A DNA stretch of 64,000 nt, taken from NCBI GenBank assembly GCA_963924555.1, contig OZ004585.1, positions 4,663,488 through 4,727,487 of the forward strand, read 5' to 3'. Below the pieces are notes generated by a model. It searched no databases. It was not told the DNA's origin and was given only the letters and a program-made list of their open reading frames with translations. Shown one piece after another: positions 60,663-64,000 of this stretch; positions within the stretch are counted from its first letter, which is position 1; each line of letters begins with the position of its first letter. The position numbers and the translations under genes are program-made. The stretch comes from Crambe crambe. Its lineage: Eukaryota > Porifera > Demospongiae > Poecilosclerida > Crambeidae.

Positions 60663-62862
60663 TTTTTTTTTTTTTTTTTTTTTTTTGCAATTTTATTTTA
60701 TTTTATGGAATTCAAGTTCATATATTTTTTTTTTTTTTTTTTTTAACACCGATAAACTTGTAATTAATAATTTTTGGAATTAGATTATACACAGACAAAC
60801 AAACAAGTCCAAGTCATGGCACTCCGTCTAGAGAGGGGGGGAGAGTTGGGAGGCGATGTAGCCATAAACAGGCGTTGCCACGCCACAGGGCGATGGCTAG
60901 TCGACCAAAGAGGTGCTTGGAAGAGTTGGAGGAATCTGTAGTACCCACTCTGTCTGCGATGGCCTTGCCAATGGAGCGAACAGTTTGAATTGTGTCGTCA
61001 GTAAGGCCCCCTAATGTTTCTGCTACCAGAGGAATGAAGTGCAAGCCTGCCGAGCGGCAAGCTGATAAAGAGGATGCTAGCTTGCGGTTCACTCCCACCT
61101 GAAGGGCATGGCCTGGGGTGAAGGAGGCTTCATTTAGAGTCTGCTGCTGCAGGGGGCTGATTACATGGACATCCAAAGCTGTAGGACGGCCCCCTTTCCA
61201 ATTGGGTAGAAGGATATCAGCTGGGCGAGAGAGGGAGCTGGCAAGGAGGCCAGGGGTCTCCTTGGAAGGTGCCAAGGCTGCAGACTGGGCTGCAGAGAAG
61301 ACCACGTCACGTATGGCATTATGCCGGGAAATGCGATCACCGTTTCCACTACACCCAACCTGGTGATCACCAAAGATGTCAGCAGTGTCCCGGCATTCTG
61401 GGCAAGGAAGTGGATTACTTTGGAGAGGAATTCCCAGCCAGTACCGCAGGCAGCATTGGAATTCTCTGTCTTGAAGGTGAAGACCCAGTGATGTTGATGG
61501 CACCACATTAAGCCAGTCCCCTGCATGAGGCAGACTTGAAGAGTATGCCAGAGCTCGTGAGCGGATGGTGGGGGCAGAAGAGAGTAAGTTCTGGAAGGAG
61601 GCCTCATCAATGCTGTGGGAAAGAGAGCGTTGCCGTAGAGGGACATCGATATCATCAATATTTTGCCAGTCAGAACGGGCTGCTGTGGTGGCAAGGGCCT
61701 TCACGGCAGGGATGGTGTGGAGTGTAGAGCTAGGCGGGTGACCAAGGATGTGCTCCACCAGATGCTTGGAGGCTGTGCTAGAGGCCAAAAAAGCAGCTGG
61801 AGCATGTAGTGAGGCACTGCGAAGATTAAGGCCACCATGACTGCTGGGGAGGCTTGCCTTAAGCCATGACCAATCAGACAACGGACCACCCACAATAGAT
61901 TCCAGGGTGTCACGGATGGCTTGGTCGAAATCACACAAGGATTGCTGTATATGGCTGGGAGGACAGGCTCGGAGGACAAAAGAGACCTTGGGGAGTGCGA
62001 GACAGGAACGTAGGAGAGTAATCTCTGCTTGGGAGTCACCTAAGTCTCGCAGAGCACCCAGGGAAGTCCTCACTTTCGTCAGCCTAGCCTGAAAGATTTC
62101 CTCACAGAAATCAGGTGGTCCAATGGGGCAGCCAAGGAGGGAGAAGCCCCGTCGTGTGATGGGAATGTCGGCTGGTAGTGGAGATTGCGAATGATCCGCT
62201 TCCTTGGGAATGAAGAGAAGAGACTTTCCTCTGTTAAGGTGGAGGCCCAAGAGGGGGCCCTCTCTCTCAACGATTTGGAGGGCAGCAGCCAGGTCCTCAG
62301 GGTGACCCATGAGGGTGCCGTCATCGAGGTACCAAGCATTGAGGGAGAGGCCAGGGACTTCATCCCTGATCTTCTCTATCAGAGGGTGGAGAGATAAGGC
62401 AAACCCCAATGGACCTAGGGGGTCCCCTTGCTGCACACCACAGGAGCTGCGGATGGTTTCTTTGCCCATGAAGAGGAAAGGTTGGCAGGAATAGCATGCT
62501 TCAATCCAGGCAGAAAGGGTGGGGATGCGGTTACGAGTCTCCACAAACATGGCCTCCCGGTTAATGCAGTTGAAGGCATTACTGAAGTCAAGGAGGAGCG
62601 TCCATCGATGTCTTGGGAGGGAGGAAGACATTAGGTTGGAAGCAGCATGAATGATTGCTTCGCACCCGCCTTTGACACACACACCTAGTTGGAGGGGGGT
62701 GAGAGTGGAGAGGGCTGATTGGCGAGCGACATTAACAAGACACTTCGAGGTCAGCCGGCGTAATACTTCACCAACTGCTATGGGGCGCAAGCCTCCATTC
62801 TTTTTCCTGATTGCAAGGAGGACAGCACTGCAAAGGTGAATCAGCACTCTAGCACTTCCAGG
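60663..62862 (-). mobile_element. 5'-truncated non-LTR retrotransposon with A-rich tail
   Basis: The 3' end is marked by two T-runs on the plus strand (60662-60686 and 60727-60744), i.e. poly(A) on the coding strand. The 5' end is cut inside the RT domain near 62862, where LRR-gene sequence starts. The insertion landed in the hairpin-ended repeat (…GCCATCTTTTCTATAA just before the tail). Higher GC than its surroundings. Confidence 0.85.
60814..62862 (-). CDS. Reverse transcriptase with restriction-like endonuclease-type C-terminus, partial
   Basis: About 680 codons without a stop. RT motifs in order: GGLRPIAVGEVLRRL, LLLDFSNAFNCIN (Asp), GVQQGDPLGPLGFALSL, NAWYLDDGTLMG (catalytic DD) and LHLNRGKSLLF. 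The C-terminal part has a Cys/His cluster (CPECRD...H..GC), RHNAIRD, then RPADILLPNW...TALDVHV. That spacing resembles the restriction-like endonuclease of R2/HERO-type elements (family knowledge, not verified). It would nick target DNA and reverse-transcribe its RNA. The upstream ATG at 63000 is not the real start: codons between 63000 and about 62862 are LRR-gene sequence read out of frame. The N-terminal RT fingers are missing. Confidence 0.85.
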   Translation of the reverse strand, partial: PGSARVLIHLCSAVLLAIRKKNGGLRPIAVGEVLRRLTSKCLVNVARQSALSTLTPLQLGVCVKGGCEAIIHAASNLMSSSLPRHRWTLLLDFSNAFNCINREAMFVETRNRIPTLSAWIEACYSCQPFLFMGKETIRSSCGVQQGDPLGPLGFALSLHPLIEKIRDEVPGLSLNAWYLDDGTLMGHPEDLAAALQIVEREGPLLGLHLNRGKSLLFIPKEADHSQSPLPADIPITRRGFSLLGCPIGPPDFCEEIFQARLTKVRTSLGALRDLGDSQAEITLLRSCLALPKVSFVLRACPPSHIQQSLCDFDQAIRDTLESIVGGPLSDWSWLKASLPSSHGGLNLRSASLHAPAAFLASSTASKHLVEHILGHPPSSTLHTIPAVKALATTAARSDWQNIDDIDVPLRQRSLSHSIDEASFQNLLSSAPTIRSRALAYSSSLPHAGDWLNVVPSTSLGLHLQDREFQCCLRYWLGIPLQSNPLPCPECRDTADIFGDHQVGCSGNGDRISRHNAIRDVVFSAAQSAALAPSKETPGLLASSLSRPADILLPNWKGGRPTALDVHVISPLQQQTLNEASFTPGHALQVGVNRKLASSLSACRSAGLHFIPLVAETLGGLTDDTIQTVRSIGKAIADRVGTTDSSNSSKHLFGRLAIALWRGNACLWLHRLPTLPPSLDGVP

Positions 62863-62980
62863 GGAGGGGTTAGGCGACTGGCTCCAGGAGCTGTTTCCAG
62901 GAGCTGTTTCCATAGAGATTTGAAGAAGGGTGTGGTACATTCGGTTCATAAGAGCTCTCATTTTGCAAATCACTTTTAAC

Positions 62981-63880
62981 CTGCCATGACAAATCCACAT
63001 GGGGAGGAGAGGTGGGCGTGGTGGACCCTGGCCGTTGCCCAGGTGATCCTGCTACCTCAGTAGAGAGTGGACGTGGTCGGCGTGCCTGTGGGCGTGGCTG
63101 GGAATGGTGGCGAGCAAGAGATGCCTCAAGACTGGCCAATGATTTGGCTAATGGCCACAAGTCTGGGTCTGCTCCATACTTGGAGTTATATGTCTTGATC
63201 TTGGCCTGTTCTTTCAGGGAAGCTTCCAGTCCATCCAGCGAAATCATCTTTGACTTTTGCATAAACTTCGCAAGGAGAAGGATTCTGCAAGCACTGGAGC
63301 TGGTGATGGGGTTGCCTGCCATGCCAAGCACATTGAGCCTCCGAAGTCGGACCAAAGTGCCGAGGTCAGCAGTGGAAGAGAGAGCATTGAAGGAAAGGTT
63401 GAGGACACACACACCCACGAATGCAACAATCCCTTCCAGTGAACCCAGCCGATTATGGGAGAGGGAGAGGTGTGTGATTCGTTCCAGGACTTTGCGATTG
63501 TCCTCAATAGTGTGGATTTGATTGTGTGAGAGATTAAGTTTCTCTAAACTCGGAAGACATAGAAACTGCAGTCTCAGCACCTCGAGCTTGTTGTGGCTAA
63601 GGTTCAACTCACGGAGCACAGGTAGAAGTTGCAGGGAGTTGTCCAAGTGTGTGAGGAGATTGTGTGAGAGAATGAGAGTGTGAAGTCTGTGCCACGGTTG
63701 CACCACTACCCTGGATCCAGCCAGTTTAGCATTGGCAGCCAGTCTCCAAGTGTCCACAGACTCTAGGGGTGAGTGGGGAATGCTGACCTCCTCTTTGGAG
63801 TCTCGTTTCTCCTCCACACTTTCCACCAGCAGTTCCTGCAAGCTGTGCAATGTACGCTGCACACACAGCTTCTCTAGGTG
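62981..63880 (-). CDS. Leucine-rich-repeat protein, internal or 3' exon (partial gene)
   Basis: Open frame entered by an acceptor (GATTGCAG before CACCTAGAG at 63880); upstream exons lie beyond the window. It starts with an amphipathic stretch (LHSLQELLVESVEEKR), then about five LRRs of the SDS22-like type (LHTLILSHNLLTHLD, LRELNLSHNKLEVL, LEKLNLSHNQIHTIE, THLSLSHNRLGSLE, LNVLGMAGNPIT), a capping segment (KFMQKSKMISLDGLEAS) and a basic Pro/Arg/Ser-rich tail. A donor (CAG|GTTAAAAG) at 62981 probably ends the exon; otherwise the frame runs to a stop at 62870. No signal peptide, so cytosolic scaffold is likely. The layout recalls nischarin-like proteins, weakly. Confidence 0.7.
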
Positions 63881-64000
63881 CTGCAATCAGCACCTAGAGT
63901 GCTGATTCAAAGTGCACCTCATTGTGCTGTGGCTGATTCAAAGTGCATCTCATTGTGCTGTGGCTGCTGGCGTTGAGGAGACTGTCGAAGTGTGTCAAAG
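63881..64000. repeat. Short tandem duplication at window edge
   Basis: GTGCTGATTCAAAGTGCACC TCATTGTGCTGTGGCTG is followed by a second near-identical copy (GATTCAAAGTGCATCTCATT GTGCTGTGGCTG), period 33 bp, within the LRR gene intron or the preceding exon. Confidence 0.6.

Noticed and set aside
62870-63000. Start of the RT protein at the ATG at 63000
   Set aside because: This stretch is the LRR gene read in another frame; RT homology begins only near 62862.

Overview
This is animal nuclear DNA, most likely from a demosponge close to Amphimedon queenslandica. It is AT-rich, its genes are split by introns, and it is packed with short inverted-repeat elements and microsatellites. It carries a receptor tyrosine kinase, a beta-helix plus multi-pass membrane protein family that I associate with sponge genomes, and a Ty3-type LTR element. 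The species is inferred from general knowledge; no search was run.

Layout. (1) 0.3-17.7 kb, minus strand: a complete 12-exon receptor tyrosine kinase gene (three Ig-like exons, one TM segment, an intact TAM/MET-like kinase). I assembled it by hand; every splice phase agrees and the CDS is 2250 nt (749 aa). (2) 18-33.3 kb, minus strand: a second, phase-identical set of three ectodomain exons (22.2-26.1 kb) with no TM or kinase exon of its own, an orphan TM plus short-tail terminal exon (27.3-27.5 kb), and a decayed third copy of the Ig3 exon (33.0-33.3 kb). DNA transposons, a diverged minisatellite and foldback elements lie between them. The layout is compatible with alternative ectodomain cassettes feeding one kinase, or with an eroding tandem array. 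(3) 33.7-36.5 kb, minus: a broken MULE-type transposase gene. (4) 37.4-57.5 kb: a large inverted duplication. Each arm carries a beta-helix/multi-TM receptor-like gene (left arm minus, 38.7-43.0 kb; right arm plus, 45.7-55.5 kb). Both carry frame lesions. The right copy is split by a 5662-bp LTR retrotransposon with 193-bp LTRs and a 5-bp target duplication, and that element's gag is itself split by a 1260-bp TIR transposon. (5) 57.5-58.7 kb: a Tc1-type transposase with two frameshifts. (6) 58.9-60.7 kb: repeated copies of a hairpin-ended element. (7) 60.7-62.9 kb, minus: a 5'-truncated non-LTR retrotransposon with an open RT frame and an apparent restriction-like endonuclease domain, lying against (8) the 3' exon of a leucine-rich-repeat gene (62.98-63.88 kb, minus), which runs out of the window.

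The only host genes that look intact are the RTK and the LRR exon. The rest is duplicated receptor exons and mobile elements. I found no tRNA, rRNA or CRISPR array.
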